From the NCBI RefSeq assembly GCF_001984825.2, contig NZ_CP043318.1, positions 3,100,001 through 3,164,000 of the forward strand: 64,000 nt of DNA. Reading direction: 5' to 3'. Numbering within the stretch: position 1 is the first letter of the stretch; each line of letters starts with the position of its first letter. Below are positions 17,761 to 25,265 of the stretch, piece by piece. This DNA is from Enterobacter chengduensis. GTDB lineage: Bacteria; Pseudomonadota; Gammaproteobacteria; Enterobacterales; Enterobacteriaceae. The notes beneath the pieces are model-generated. The model saw only the letters and a program-made list of their open reading frames with translations, ran no database searches and was not told where the DNA came from. The translations under genes were made by a program, and so were the position numbers.

Positions 17761-18348
17761 TCAGGCTGTTCGCCAAGCTCGACGGCGTTCTGTACGTGGT
17801 ACTGAGTCAGGATGACGTTCAACCGGTTCACCATCTGCATGATCCACCAGCGAATAACACGGATAGACCACTGAACCGCCCCAAGCATCACCCACTGCAT
17901 AATCAGCGGGCTTACTGTTATCCCATCGAGACAGCACGCGGTTGATATGTTGCGGAGGTACGCTATAGCACACCCCGTGTATCAGTCGCGGCAGAGTGAT
18001 GTAGTCAGCCTGAGTCTTATCAGCAATAATCAGCCGTTCGGCTATCTGCATCTGGTACTGCGGCGGGCGGCCAGTACCGAGATAAAGGCTCAGCATGTCG
18101 TCAGGGAAGCGGGTCAGCCAGTCGACCACCAGCTCTGCAAACCAAGGAACGGGCATCGCATCGTCTTCCAGCACAACCACCCGGCAAGGTTGCTCATCAG
18201 CCCATTCAAGCGCGCGTCGGTGATTCCAGTTCGCACCGTGGTCACCGTCATCAATAAGCAGATGAGCATTCAGCAACGCGGCAAGACGTTGCGCTTGTCC
18301 TAAGCGGGTGTGATGGCCGACCACCACAAACTTTATGTCTTCAGCCAC
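17761..18348 (-). CDS. Glycosyltransferase-like protein (GT25-type fold)
   Basis: 195 residues. The pattern NWNHRRALEWADEQPCRVVVLEDDA places an acidic EDDA motif where GT25-type enzymes bind metal and nucleotide sugar; DYAVGDAWGG and a C-terminal HPDSVPRTERRR follow the same family. Starts with GTG at 18348 with GGAG 8 bases upstream. It forms, with the larger glycosyltransferase at 20108-21565, a sugar-transfer pair split by an IS. Target (phage DNA, capsid or lipopolysaccharide) is unknown. Confidence 0.7.
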   Translation of the reverse strand: MAEDIKFVVVGHHTRLGQAQRLAALLNAHLLIDDGDHGANWNHRRALEWADEQPCRVVVLEDDAMPVPWFAELVVDWLTRFPDDMLSLYLGTGRPPQYQMQIAERLIIADKTQADYITLPRLIHGVCYSVPPQHINRVLSRWDNSKPADYAVGDAWGGSVVYPCYSLVDHADGEPVERHPDSVPRTERRRAWRTA

Positions 18349-18432
18349 CAGCGAATCTCCAATTAAAAAGCCGCACGAAGGCGGCTACTGTCTTTATATC
18401 AGGTGACCTGCCCCCACGATTAGATACAACAC

Positions 18433-19266
18433 TCAGTTAGTAACGTCGGAATCTTCATTCTCAGAATGACCCTTTCTCCAGCCCGCTGCAAATTCAGACG
18501 GTGTCTGATAATTCAGCGTGGAGTGCGGGCGGCATTCGTTATAATCCTGCCGCCAGTCATTAATAATTTTCCTGGCATGAACGATATCGCTGAACCAGTG
18601 CTCATTCAAACATTCATCGCGAAATCGTCCGTTAAAGCTCTCAATAAATCCGTTCTGCGTTGGCTTGCCCGGCTGGATTAAGCGCAACTCAACACCATGC
18701 TCAAAGGCCCATTGATCCAGTGCACGGCAAGTGAACTCCGGCCCCTGGTCAGTTCTTATCGTCGCCGGATAGCCTCGAAACAGTGCAATGCTGTCCAGAA
18801 TACGCGTGACCTGAACGCCTGAAATCCCAAAGGCAACAGTGACCGTCAGGCATTCCTTTGTGAAATCATCGACGCAGGTAAGACACTTGATCCTGCGACC
18901 GGTGGAAAGTGCGTCCATGACGAAATCCATCGACCAGGTCAGATTGGGCGCCGCCGGACGGAGCAGCGGCAGACGTTCTGTTGCCAGCCCTTTACGACGT
19001 CTTCTGCGTTTTACGCCCAGGCCACTGAGGTGATAAAGCCGGTACACGCGCTTATGATTAACATGAAGCCCTTCACGGCGCAGCAACTGCCAAATACGAC
19101 GGTAGCCAAAACGCCTGCGCTCCAGTGCCAGCTCAGTGATGCGCCCTGATAAATGCGCATCAGCAGCCGGACGGTGAGCCTCATAGCGGCAGGTCGACAG
19201 GGATAAACCTGTAAGCCTGCAGGCACGACGTTGCGACAGACCGGTCGCATCACACATCAACATCAC
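18433..19266 (-). CDS. IS3-family transposase, orfB (DDE integrase)
   Basis: 277 residues. DDE catalytic residues are seen as Asp in [10 protein letters not shown], Asp in RTDQGPEF and Glu in [13 protein letters not shown]. An N-terminal HTH_21-like region ([16 protein letters not shown]) precedes the rve domain. It is normally made as an OrfAB fusion by -1 frameshifting from orfA. Confidence 0.95.
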   Translation of the reverse strand: MMLMCDATGLSQRRACRLTGLSLSTCRYEAHRPAADAHLSGRITELALERRRFGYRRIWQLLRREGLHVNHKRVYRLYHLSGLGVKRRRRRKGLATERLPLLRPAAPNLTWSMDFVMDALSTGRRIKCLTCVDDFTKECLTVTVAFGISGVQVTRILDSIALFRGYPATIRTDQGPEFTCRALDQWAFEHGVELRLIQPGKPTQNGFIESFNGRFRDECLNEHWFSDIVHARKIINDWRQDYNECRPHSTLNYQTPSEFAAGWRKGHSENEDSDVTN

Positions 19267-19289
19267 GGCTTCCCGCTTCTGGTCTGTCG

Positions 19290-19553
19290 TCAGTACTTTC
19301 GCCCAAGAGCCACCTGAAGCGCCTCTTTATCCAGCATGGCTTCGGCAAGCAGCTTCTTGAGTCTGGTGTTCTCTTCCTCAAGCGACTTCAGGCGCTTAAC
19401 TTCAGGCACCTCCATACCGCCATACTTCTTACGCCAGGTGTAAAACGTGGCATCGGAAATGGCATGCTTGCGGCAGAGTTCACGGGCGGGTACCCCAGCT
19501 TCGGCTTCGCGGAGAATACTGATGATCTGTTCGTCGGAAAAACGCTTCTTCAT
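19290..19553 (-). CDS. IS3-family transposase, orfA (HTH)
   Basis: 87 residues; the helix-turn-helix [18 protein letters not shown]...[20 protein letters not shown] is followed by a leucine-zipper region ([20 protein letters not shown]). It binds the IS ends. Confidence 0.95.
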   Translation of the reverse strand: MKKRFSDEQIISILREAEAGVPARELCRKHAISDATFYTWRKKYGGMEVPEVKRLKSLEEENTRLKKLLAEAMLDKEALQVALGRKY

Positions 19554-19735
19554 GGGGATGTCCTCATGTGGCTTATGAAGACATTACTAACATCGGGGTG
19601 TACTAATCAACGGGGAGCAGGTCACAGGATGTTACTTTGCTTTAGCCTTGTTTATTGTGTACGTTCAACCCATCAGTGGTTGGACACTGATGCACTTAAA
19701 AAAAGAGGGATGGTTGATTACCTCTGAAAAGGACA

Positions 19736-19960
19736 ATGCTTGTGTCACAAAATGAAATAGACAAAATCAAAGAAGATATTCAGGTACTTCAATATCGTAT
19801 GGGAGGTGCAGAGTATTTGATTAAAATACTAGTACAGAAAATGCACCCTAACGAAATTGCTGCAATAGAGAGCGAAATCAATAACAACATCCAAAAATTT
19901 GGACAAAACAGCGCTGTTGCAGATGTTCTTAATGAATCACTTCGGCTGCTCAATAAGTAA
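19736..19960 (+). CDS. Small helical protein of unknown function
   Basis: 74 residues, starting MLVSQNEIDKIKEDIQVLQ, with AAAAGGA 6 bases before the ATG. It is predicted wholly helical, with a coiled-coil-like N-terminal half. The hydrophobic spacing around EYLIKILVQKM loosely recalls IraP-type sigma-S anti-adaptors, but this is not enough to name it. Its last 24 bases overlap, tail to tail, a small gene on the other strand. It lies just after the IS and may have lost its original promoter. Confidence 0.55.
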   Translation: MLVSQNEIDKIKEDIQVLQYRMGGAEYLIKILVQKMHPNEIAAIESEINNNIQKFGQNSAVADVLNESLRLLNK

Positions 19961-20095
19961 ATCCTCTATACCTTTTTTTGCGGCCTGTGAAATGGCCGCT
20001 TTTACTCGAGCGATTTCTTCATCCTCCAAGGCGTGTCGGGCCTCAATAGCTTTCATCTTCTGTTCCAGTTGTTCAATGCGATACTCTAAAGTCAT
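19937..20095 (-). CDS. Small coiled-coil protein (52 residues)
   Basis: ATG at 20095 with GAGAGGT 6 bases upstream; the product starts MTLEYRIEQLEQKMKAIEAR and ends LLIEQPK. It is highly charged and helical, of the type often found as a small gene in phage late regions. It stops 12 bases before the glycosyltransferase stop would begin on the far side, and it overlaps the end of the plus-strand gene at 19736-19960. Function unknown. Confidence 0.6.
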   Translation of the reverse strand: MTLEYRIEQLEQKMKAIEARHALEDEEIARVKAAISQAAKKGIEDLLIEQPK

Positions 20096-20107
20096 AGAAA
20101 CCTCTCA

Positions 20108-21565
20108 TCATTTATGACGCCACCACGCGTTTTCTTTTCCAATACCATCAGTTTTGAACACTGTATGAACCAATGGCCCAGTGACCAACCTTTCAGCGAA
20201 TGACTGCGCAACAATGCCGAACGCCAGCATGTCACCCACCGCGGCGCCAGCCTGTTCTTTCTTCCAAAAACGATAGCTCTCGATCCGGTAGTAAAGACGG
20301 ATGATGCTGTGAGCGAACGCCATTACATCAGCGCGGGTGCCACCCAGCAGACCAGCATTAAGCATCACATTATTGCGGTGCGCTTCAATGAATTCCTGAT
20401 AGATGCGCTCAGGATGATTCTGTTTCGCCCAGGTGTCGGCGTAGGTCTTCGGTTCAGAACCGACATATACCTTTCCGGGCTCCATTTCTTCCCACGGCGC
20501 TCGAAGCATTTCTACATCGGTACCATCAGTACACCAGACGAACCGGTATTCAGGGTGTTCGCGTAGATGCTGCCAGATGTGAAGCCAGCGCCGGAAGTAG
20601 ACATTCATCTTCACGTCAGGAACGCGATACAGCTCAACGTCTGCCGGTGCCGTCTGTAGTTCATCCACCAGTGCGATACGGCCACAATTTCGAAGCGAGG
20701 CAGCCCACCTGGTCAGCATGTCAGGTGCGGCCGCCATTTTCTTACCGCGCTGCGGGTCTGGCTGGCTGGTCAGTAACGTAGTGATAACCACATCGCGCTG
20801 ACGCCGATATTCAACGTAACCGGTAAAGCCGGTATCACGTCGTTCGTTGTGGATCTTAACATTACGTTCCACCAGCGCCTGGCGGTCGGGCCTCGGTACT
20901 GAACGTTCCACCGCTTCATGTTCATCGAGAGAATGGATCAGCTTTTCGGAGCCTTTCACATCGGCATAAGCCCACGTAGTCAATCCAGCGTTATGAATGC
21001 GCAGGGCAAGGTCGCTGTGTTCGTACATGCCGCGACCGTATACCGGATCAAATCCACCCACCTTCTCGATGGCGCTACGGTGGTAATACAACATCACGCC
21101 GCGCTGCCCGGTGTACGCCACATGCTGATCGTCACGGTAAAGCACCGAAAGGTCATTGAGCTTATTCTGGCCAGCAAGATCAAGGAACTGGTAAGCCAGG
21201 TGTGGCTCGGGTGATTCGATGTAGGGAAGATGCCAGTTATCGGCGATGGGCCAGGCATCATCATCCCACAGAAAAAGATGCTCGCACCCGGCATCCATCA
21301 GGGCTGACAGGCTGGCGTTCTTCGAAGCTACAATCCCGAGTGATGTTTCATGGCGAAGCAGCTGAACGCCGTCGGGCACTACCGCCGCAGGTTTTGAACC
21401 ATCATCAATAACAACCACCAGCGCGCCGGTAGGTAAAAATTGCAAATGTTGAATTAGTGCGCGGCTCAGGGCGTTAGCGCGATTATGCGTGGTTATGGCT
21501 ATACCAATACGAGCATAAGAATTATAGACGGGAGCATACTGGACACCGTTAATTGTGACATTCAT
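20108..21565 (-). CDS. Two-domain glycosyltransferase (GT2 N-terminal domain)
   Basis: 485 residues. Residues 15-230 form a GT-A domain: IGIAITTHNRANALSRAL, VVVIDDGS and the metal-binding LFLWDDDAW (Asp triad), then GGFDPVYGRG with YEHSDLALRIH. Residues 270-485 are a second domain with FVWCTDGTDVEML (acidic DGTD) and LNAGLLGG, resembling a second sugar transferase. GGAG precedes ATG 21565. Similar large transferases in HK97-like prophages lie between lysis and terminase genes. Probable modification of surface polysaccharide or virion; the substrate is unknown. Confidence 0.85.
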   Translation of the reverse strand: MNVTINGVQYAPVYNSYARIGIAITTHNRANALSRALIQHLQFLPTGALVVVIDDGSKPAAVVPDGVQLLRHETSLGIVASKNASLSALMDAGCEHLFLWDDDAWPIADNWHLPYIESPEPHLAYQFLDLAGQNKLNDLSVLYRDDQHVAYTGQRGVMLYYHRSAIEKVGGFDPVYGRGMYEHSDLALRIHNAGLTTWAYADVKGSEKLIHSLDEHEAVERSVPRPDRQALVERNVKIHNERRDTGFTGYVEYRRQRDVVITTLLTSQPDPQRGKKMAAAPDMLTRWAASLRNCGRIALVDELQTAPADVELYRVPDVKMNVYFRRWLHIWQHLREHPEYRFVWCTDGTDVEMLRAPWEEMEPGKVYVGSEPKTYADTWAKQNHPERIYQEFIEAHRNNVMLNAGLLGGTRADVMAFAHSIIRLYYRIESYRFWKKEQAGAAVGDMLAFGIVAQSFAERLVTGPLVHTVFKTDGIGKENAWWRHK

Positions 21566-21697
21566 CGCAACTCCAGCGATTTATCATTTATGCAAAAATC
21601 CAGAAAGGATCTTGCATTGCGGATAGGGTAGAATTTTTAATCTCAGTAATAAATTATTACTGAAACCCCACACAGCATTAACTAAGAGATAATCGAT

Positions 21698-22048
21698 ATG
21701 GTCAAAGCTAGACTTTTTGGTAATGTTTTTATTGATAATGGTGTTGGAATTAAAGCTTCAGGTGATGTAGACATCGAATCACATGGCTCCATTTTTCAAG
21801 GCAATGGCAAAGCGATGGAGCTTGATTCAGGTGTGCCTGAAGAAGTTTTAGCTTTCTTTAAGCAGGGTGTTAACATTCAAAAATTACGTCTTTTGATTGA
21901 AGAAACCCAAAAAAAAGAAGACCCGAAACCTGAAACCTTAGCCCGAAAGCTCAAGAAATCAGGTTTAAGCGCCTGGATAGCTAACGGAGCAAACACCGTT
22001 ACTGTTGCCACCGCGATTATTGAGTGCATTAAATTTATCTCACGATAA
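21698..22048 (+). CDS. Moron-like protein with short beta-solenoid-type N-terminus
   Basis: 116 residues. Residues 1-42 (NVFIDNGVGIKASGDVDIES, then GSIFQGNGKAMEL) have the periodic glycine/asparagine turns of a short beta-solenoid. Residues 50-95 are charged and helical, and residues 96-113 (WIANGANTVTVATAIIECI) form a hydrophobic C-terminal helix. It is read opposite to the late operon, so it probably has its own promoter. Not recognised. Confidence 0.65.
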   Translation: MVKARLFGNVFIDNGVGIKASGDVDIESHGSIFQGNGKAMELDSGVPEEVLAFFKQGVNIQKLRLLIEETQKKEDPKPETLARKLKKSGLSAWIANGANTVTVATAIIECIKFISR

Positions 22049-22070
22049 AAAACATATCCCCTTAAGAGGA

Positions 22071-22290
22071 TTAATTACTATCTTCACGAGGGGATATATT
22101 TATTTCACTCTGGCAGTTAGCCTGCCACGCTTTGTTATGCGCCAGGATGTCTTTCTTCGTCTGGCGGTCCATAACGTCGATATCGTGATCGGTCAGGTAG
22201 ATTGGCTTTACCCTGTCGCCCCATTCCCTCTATCGTTACTGCACCGAGCATAACGAAACCGTCTAACAACTCAGTCTGAGGTTGAGACAT
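22071..22290 (-). pseudogene. Small prophage gene broken by a one-base frameshift
   Basis: From ATG 22290 the frame reads MSQPQTELLDGFVMLGAVTI EGMG and then, in a run of four G (22219-22222), the sensible frame changes: the +1 frame continues DRVKPIYLTDHDIDVMD and ends AHNKAWQANCQSEINISPRE with a TAA at 22071. Without one of the G bases the two parts form a single protein of about 72 residues. As written, the zero frame stops at 22135. A sequencing error in the homopolymer is an alternative explanation. Confidence 0.55.
22110..22144 (-). repeat. 35-bp repeat, copy 1 (pair with 22827-22861)
   Basis: Identical to 22827-22861 except for one base. Both copies encode AHNKAWQANCQ at the C-terminal part of a small minus-strand ORF, so this is a duplicated gene end. 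Confidence 0.9.
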
Positions 22291-22351
22291 TTTTGCCCTT
22301 GAAGGTTTCGCCTGTTTGGATTGTTAGCGTAATTTGGCAGATATCGGACAT
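22271..22351 (-). CDS. Very short ORF (26 residues) upstream of the broken small gene
   Basis: ATG at 22351 with AGAGG 7 bases upstream; MSDICQITLTIQTGETFKGK. It overlaps the start of the frameshifted gene at 22290, suggesting a chain of translationally coupled small ORFs. Weakly supported. Confidence 0.35.
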   Translation of the reverse strand: MSDICQITLTIQTGETFKGKNVSTSD

Positions 22352-22376
22352 TGAGAGCCTCTTTATCCGCTTGTGG

Positions 22377-22490
22377 GGATATCAGAAGGAATATCCGCTG
22401 CTGGGGATAGTATTTAACTATCACTTTGTGATGGTCTCTTCTGTCTAACAGCGTTGGATATCCAACGAATGCCTTTAGAGACCACTATGG
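22377..22490. promoter_or_regulatory. Palindrome-rich leader before a 44-residue peptide gene
   Basis: Contains the perfect 16-bp palindrome CGTTGGATATCCAACG (22452-22467), nested inside the wider pair GGTCTC/GAGACC (starting at 22431 and 22475). A second pair, GGATAT/ATATCC, occurs at 22377-22396. No gene fits here; the RNA would be strongly folded just ahead of the ribosome site at 22520. Confidence 0.5.
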
Positions 22491-22529
22491 AAGCAGGAAT
22501 TCCCCTGCCTCGTTTCTACAGGAGGTAAC

Positions 22530-22664
22530 ATGTTTTCAGAATTAGATATTTCTTTTGCCATTGCCATCGCGCCATCAATTAACCAGATCGTTAAAACATT
22601 TTGTCTGGCAATCACATTGGCGCTTTTGAAACGCTACGGCATTATCAAGCCCACCCGCAGATAG
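22530..22664 (+). CDS. Small hydrophobic peptide (44 residues) with a perfect Shine-Dalgarno
   Basis: AGGAGGT at 22520-22526 precedes ATG 22530. The product, starting MFSELDISFAIAIAPSIN, has one hydrophobic helix (FCLAITLALLKRYGII) and a basic end (KPTRR). It is on the strand opposite to the late operon, behind a strongly palindromic leader. This layout fits a small membrane peptide of the type I toxin class, but no known family was recognised and no antisense RNA was demonstrated. Confidence 0.5.
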   Translation: MFSELDISFAIAIAPSINQIVKTFCLAITLALLKRYGIIKPTRR

Positions 22665-22689
22665 GCTTTGTAATGGCTAACACTTAGTG

Positions 22690-22803
22690 TCACTTAGGCC
22701 AGCTGATAAAAAACATAAAGCCGATGAATGCGAAAAACAGCCCAGCGGCTGCCGCAACAACGATTAGAGTCCAAACAAGAATTGTTCCGATGGTTGCGAT
22801 CAC
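22690..22803 (-). CDS. Small membrane protein (37 residues)
   Basis: GTG at 22803, with GAGGT 6 bases upstream, overlaps by 4 bases (GTGA) the stop of the preceding ORF. The product is one long hydrophobic helix (TIGTILVWTLIVVAAAAGLF onward), ending ISWPK. Probably expressed with the late lysis transcript. Function unknown. Confidence 0.55.
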   Translation of the reverse strand: MIATIGTILVWTLIVVAAAAGLFFAFIGFMFFISWPK

Positions 22804-22907
22804 TTGGACCTCGCTAATTTTGGTTTCTGGCAGTTCGCCTGCCACGCTTTGTTATGCGCCAACTTGCTTTTGCTGGCTTGTAGATGGATATTGCTGGGAT
22901 GAAACAC
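22800..22907 (-). CDS. Short basic ORF ending in AHNKAWQANCQ...
   Basis: About 35 residues from a GTG at 22907 (start uncertain; a TTG nearer the conserved part is possible). The C-terminal part KLAHNKAWQANCQKPKLARSK is a near-copy of the end of the broken gene at 22071-22290 through the 35-bp repeat. It is coupled to the next membrane-peptide gene by a GTGA overlap, which supports its being translated. Confidence 0.45.
   Translation of the reverse strand: MFHPSNIHLQASKSKLAHNKAWQANCQKPKLARSK
22827..22861 (-). repeat. 35-bp repeat, copy 2 (pair with 22110-22144)
   Basis: One mismatch to copy 1; carries the shared coding segment AHNKAWQANCQ. Confidence 0.9.
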
Positions 22908-22921
22908 ATGGAGATAACCAA

Positions 22922-23104
22922 ATGAAGCAGATTCTTTTTGCGTGGTTTGTTTTAACAAATACCTTTGCCTGCATCACCGTCAGCATTAACGTGAACAACT
23001 CGCTAATGCTTGATTCAGCTGTGCCATGGATTGTTGGGATTTCTCTTGCAGCAATCACTAATTACTTATTGGCTAAAAAACTGAAGAAAAGCGGTTTTCT
23101 TTAG
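22922..23104 (+). CDS. Small two-helix membrane protein (60 residues)
   Basis: Start at ATG 22922 (MKQILFAWFVLTN) with GGAG 9 bases upstream; an in-frame ATG at 22724 is rejected because it would translate through the minus-strand small genes. Two membrane segments are apparent (residues 3-22 and 34-53), with a lysine-rich end (AKKLKKSGFL). It faces the lysis cassette on the other strand. Moron-like; function unknown. Confidence 0.6.
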   Translation: MKQILFAWFVLTNTFACITVSINVNNSLMLDSAVPWIVGISLAAITNYLLAKKLKKSGFL

Positions 23105-23131
23105 CACATCCTTAAGGCATTGGTGTATTCA

Positions 23132-23602
23132 CTATTTCAGGCACTGCGTGCGAATGTATTCCTGCAGATAGCCGACCTGCTTCGTCACTGTGACGATTCG
23201 CTCTCTGAGGTTGAAATAATCCCGTTCAGCGGAGTCAGTAAGTCGGGGGCCGGTAGCATCGCCCAGGCCGCCGGTGCTGGTCGTTCCGTTCGCGGGACAG
23301 TTTGCGTTGAGCTGCATCCGACGCTTGCCAGAAGCAACATCGCGCTTAAGCTGATCGATAGTAGCTTTGGCATCAGCCAGTTCTCCGGTGTATTTGGCAT
23401 CCAGCGCAGCAACATCTCGCTGGCGCACCTGCATATCTTTGATCGTGGAGTTAGCCAGGTTGAGAGCTTTGGTGGCTTTATCGCGCTGGTCTTTGTAGGT
23501 GATAGCATTGTCTCGGTATCGGTTGACGAAGAACGTCAACACACCAATTAGGACCACTACCAGCAATTGCATCCAGTAACGCTTAACCAGCGCGCTAATC
23601 AT
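23132..23602 (-). CDS. Rz: Rz inner-membrane spanin
   Basis: 156 residues: an N-terminal membrane anchor ([17 protein letters not shown]), a long periplasmic coiled coil ([20 protein letters not shown]) and a C-terminal part ending EYIRTQCLK. It joins with Rz1 to fuse inner and outer membranes in the last step of lysis. It overlaps the lysozyme stop by 4 bases. Confidence 0.9.
   Translation of the reverse strand: MISALVKRYWMQLLVVVLIGVLTFFVNRYRDNAITYKDQRDKATKALNLANSTIKDMQVRQRDVAALDAKYTGELADAKATIDQLKRDVASGKRRMQLNANCPANGTTSTGGLGDATGPRLTDSAERDYFNLRERIVTVTKQVGYLQEYIRTQCLK
23185..23373 (-). CDS. Rz1: Rz1 outer-membrane lipoprotein spanin, nested in Rz
   Basis: 62 residues in another frame, wholly inside Rz. 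Start at ATG 23373 gives signal peptide [20 protein letters not shown] with lipobox ASVGC; the mature part is proline-rich ([14 protein letters not shown]), as is usual for Rz1. A longer in-frame ORF upstream would have no signal sequence at its start. Confidence 0.88.
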   Translation of the reverse strand: MPKLLSISLSAMLLLASVGCSSTQTVPRTERPAPAAWAMLPAPDLLTPLNGIISTSESESSQ

Positions 23603-24039
23603 GAAAGGAACAGAGCGCGCTCCGCCTCGCGCCGACGGGCCAGTCCATTCAGGACTTTACCACCAGCTTTATTCCAGCGCAGGAACTCATCAGCTGCGCC
23701 AGCGTAATCACTGGCGTTGAGTTTTCGCAGGAGCGTAGCTGTTGACAAAGACCGGGCACCGAGATTGTAAGTGAAAGACACCAGAGCATCGAATTGCCCC
23801 TGAGTCAGATCGACTTTAACCAGGCGGGACACGTCACTTTCGTAGCTGACTAGTCCTGTCTTCAGCAGGCGTTCTGCCGTTTCCTGCTTAATCGTCATCC
23901 CGGCGCGGATCGGTTTGCCGTCGACAGGCTGAGTCCACCCATAGCCAATCGTCCACACTCCGACGCTGTCCCGGTACGCGGTGAGCTTGCAGCCTTCGAA
24001 CTGCTTGATTAGGGCAAGGCCTTTATCACTAATTTGCAT
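23599..24039 (-). CDS. Endolysin, GH24 lysozyme
   Basis: 146 residues. Catalytic triad seen as Glu15 (IKQFEG), Asp24 (AYRDSVG) and Thr30 (VWTIGYG). It cuts peptidoglycan once the holin opens the membrane. No hydrophobic N-terminus is present, so it is not a SAR endolysin and must depend on a large-hole holin for release. Confidence 0.94.
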   Translation of the reverse strand: MQISDKGLALIKQFEGCKLTAYRDSVGVWTIGYGWTQPVDGKPIRAGMTIKQETAERLLKTGLVSYESDVSRLVKVDLTQGQFDALVSFTYNLGARSLSTATLLRKLNASDYAGAADEFLRWNKAGGKVLNGLARRREAERALFLS

Positions 24040-24136
24040 TCTTAATCCCCGTCAGGCATTCCCAGAAGTAAGTCAGTGCCACGAAGCCCATCACTCTGCT
24101 GATACTTACCGCCTTTTGAAATTGTGATTGGTTCAT
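24029..24136 (-). CDS. Small lysis-cassette protein (35 residues)
   Basis: ATG at 24136 overlaps the holin stop (TAATG), and its stop lies inside the lysozyme start, so it bridges two genes with overlaps at both ends. The product, starting MNQSQFQKAVSISRVMGFVA, has one short hydrophobic segment. Such a small ORF commonly sits between holin and lysozyme in related prophages; function unknown. Confidence 0.55.
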   Translation of the reverse strand: MNQSQFQKAVSISRVMGFVALTYFWECLTGIKNAN

Positions 24137-24417
24137 TAGTGCCTCAGTGCATCAATCAGGCGCGCCACGTTTCCCCGAGCCCAGAGAACGGCAGCACAGA
24201 TCAGGACATTGACCATCACCACAAACCAGTGGGATTCATGGTACAGGCCGAACAGATAACGGAAAGGGACGCTGGCGTATACCAGCACCGTGAAATAAGC
24301 CATCAGCGATATCAGCGGGCGATGTCTCGCCCCGCCGCGCTGGTAGAACATCAGTGCAATAACGATAACAGCAGAGATAATTGCGTTTGCCATCGCACTT
24401 GGATCACTTGTTACCAT
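24136..24417 (-). CDS. Holin-like membrane protein (second of two)
   Basis: 93 residues from ATG 24417 (MVTSDPSAMANAII), which has GGAGG 9 bases upstream; the longer frame from 24456 would add residues translated from within the previous gene. Three hydrophobic helices (residues 10-28, 38-56, 65-82) are visible. It precedes the lysozyme and is the likely holin. Confidence 0.75.
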   Translation of the reverse strand: MVTSDPSAMANAIISAVIVIALMFYQRGGARHRPLISLMAYFTVLVYASVPFRYLFGLYHESHWFVVMVNVLICAAVLWARGNVARLIDALRH

Positions 24418-24799
24418 TGCTGGCCCCTCCACTACGTAAACGCGAGAGAATTCCAAACAGGCTTCCCAAATCCTGACTGTTGACGAACGTCAGCAGCTTA
24501 ATAGCAATAGCGGCTACGATTACCGCGCCGAGCGCATCGAGTGGCCTGTCGCTATACCCCGTCCATTTGGAGAAGTAAGAGCCAAGCAGTGGAGCGCCGA
24601 TAACGCCGAAGATGAATGAGGTGATGAAGTAGCCCACCAGCTTAAGGCGGCTGATATTAACCGCCGTAGCGACGTAGAATACCGCACCAGCGAATGCGCC
24701 AAACACCACACCGTAATCTATGCCGGTTGCCAGGCCGAACATGCTGGCCCCCATCAGACCACCAGCCGCTACCGTAGTGCCAGATACAGGATCGGACAT
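24404..24799 (-). CDS. Holin / lysis membrane protein (first of two)
   Basis: 131 residues, three to four hydrophobic segments (FGAFAGAVFYVATAVNI; LVGYFITSFIFGVIGAPLL; LDALGAVIVAAIAIKLL) and a basic C-terminus (RLRSGGASNGNK). It is the first gene of the late lysis cassette. It may act as holin, antiholin or pinholin partner; which one is not decidable from sequence. Confidence 0.7.
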   Translation of the reverse strand: MSDPVSGTTVAAGGLMGASMFGLATGIDYGVVFGAFAGAVFYVATAVNISRLKLVGYFITSFIFGVIGAPLLGSYFSKWTGYSDRPLDALGAVIVAAIAIKLLTFVNSQDLGSLFGILSRLRSGGASNGNK

Positions 24800-24845
24800 C
24801 TAGTCCCCCTCTTATTGCCGTGAATCCTCTCAGTTATGAGGGGAA

Positions 24846-24874
24846 TAAAAAAAGCCCGCTTTTTATAGCGGGCT
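24846..24874 (-). terminator. Intrinsic terminator T2 in the late leader
   Basis: Perfect 7-bp stem AGCCCGC/GCGGGCT with an 8-base loop, followed on the minus strand by seven T residues. It lies between the leader ORF and the holin, so it blocks late transcription unless antiterminated. Confidence 0.85.
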
Positions 24875-24979
24875 AATGAGTTGACTATTTGTAAGGTAGG
24901 TGTGAGTAGGACCTATGCTCAGAAGTGAAGCTGTATCGGCTGATTCACTATTGGCTAAGGAGAACCGAAGAGCACTCAG

Positions 24980-25087
24980 TTACTTCCCACAACTCAAAGC
25001 GTAGCAGCAGTTTGCAAAACCATAAAAAAAAGCCTGCGGTTTATGGCAGGCTCTCAAGGAATTTGAATATCTTATTGTTGTTGTCAT
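24980..25087 (-). CDS. Leader peptide ORF overlapping a terminator (35 residues)
   Basis: ATG at 25087; product starts MTTTIRYSNSLRACHKPQAF. Its ribosome site (GGGAGG) is held in the hairpin CCGGG/CCCGG at 25092-25106, and terminator T1 lies inside the coding sequence (codons 13-22). This is the layout of a leader whose translation could affect termination. The peptide itself has no recognisable function. Confidence 0.5.
   Translation of the reverse strand: MTTTIRYSNSLRACHKPQAFFYGFANCCYALSCGK
25024..25052 (-). terminator. Intrinsic terminator T1, inside the leader ORF
   Basis: Perfect 7-bp stem AGCCTGC/GCAGGCT with an 8-base loop, then eight T residues on the minus strand. About 150 bases downstream of the candidate late promoter, comparable to tR' in lambda. 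Confidence 0.85.
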
Positions 25088-25199
25088 GGTGCCGGGTGCC
25101 TCCCGGTGACTCTACCCCAGTCAGCAAAGACGCGCGCATACCTGCAGATAGCAGTTGACTGGAACGCCCTCTCGCTTAGAAAGGATTCACCACAAGAAT

Positions 25200-25229
25200 A
25201 AGTTACGGCAAATTCATTCACATAGTCAA
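25200..25229 (-). promoter_or_regulatory. Candidate late promoter (pR'-like)
   Basis: Minus-strand TTGACT (25229-25224), an 18-base spacer and TAACTT (25205-25200). It lies between the moron and the tandem terminators, as pR' does in lambda. Inferred from consensus only. Confidence 0.45.
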
Positions 25230-25265
25230 TGAATCATCGCCGAGAGTCATCTCGGAACGAGGGGA

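Larger units (their letters stand above)
18404..19624 (-). mobile_element. IS3-family element, IS407-like group, complete, 1,221 bp
   Basis: Ends are imperfect inverted repeats (TGACCTGCCCCCACGATTAG and TGACCTGCTCCCCGTTGATT). A 4-bp target duplication CAGG flanks it at 18400-18403 and 19625-19628, so this is a simple insertion, with no deletion at the site. It carries orfA and orfB in overlapping-frame arrangement on the minus strand. It landed between two glycosyltransferase genes of the prophage. Confidence 0.95.

Noticed and set aside
22054..22097. ATATCCCC/GGGGATAT as a terminator between convergent small genes
   Set aside because: The 28-base loop is large, the T tract is poor and one arm lies in coding sequence.
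22724..22921. N-terminal extension of the 60-residue membrane protein
   Set aside because: It would read through two minus-strand small genes and lacks a ribosome site; GGAG fits the ATG at 22922.
23374..23508. Long form of Rz1 starting at 23508
   Set aside because: The signal peptide and lipobox begin at 23373; the longer form would bury the signal sequence.
24980..25110. hok/sok-type locus in the late leader
   Set aside because: The encoded peptide has no hok-like membrane helix or conserved C-terminus, and no antisense promoter was recognisable.
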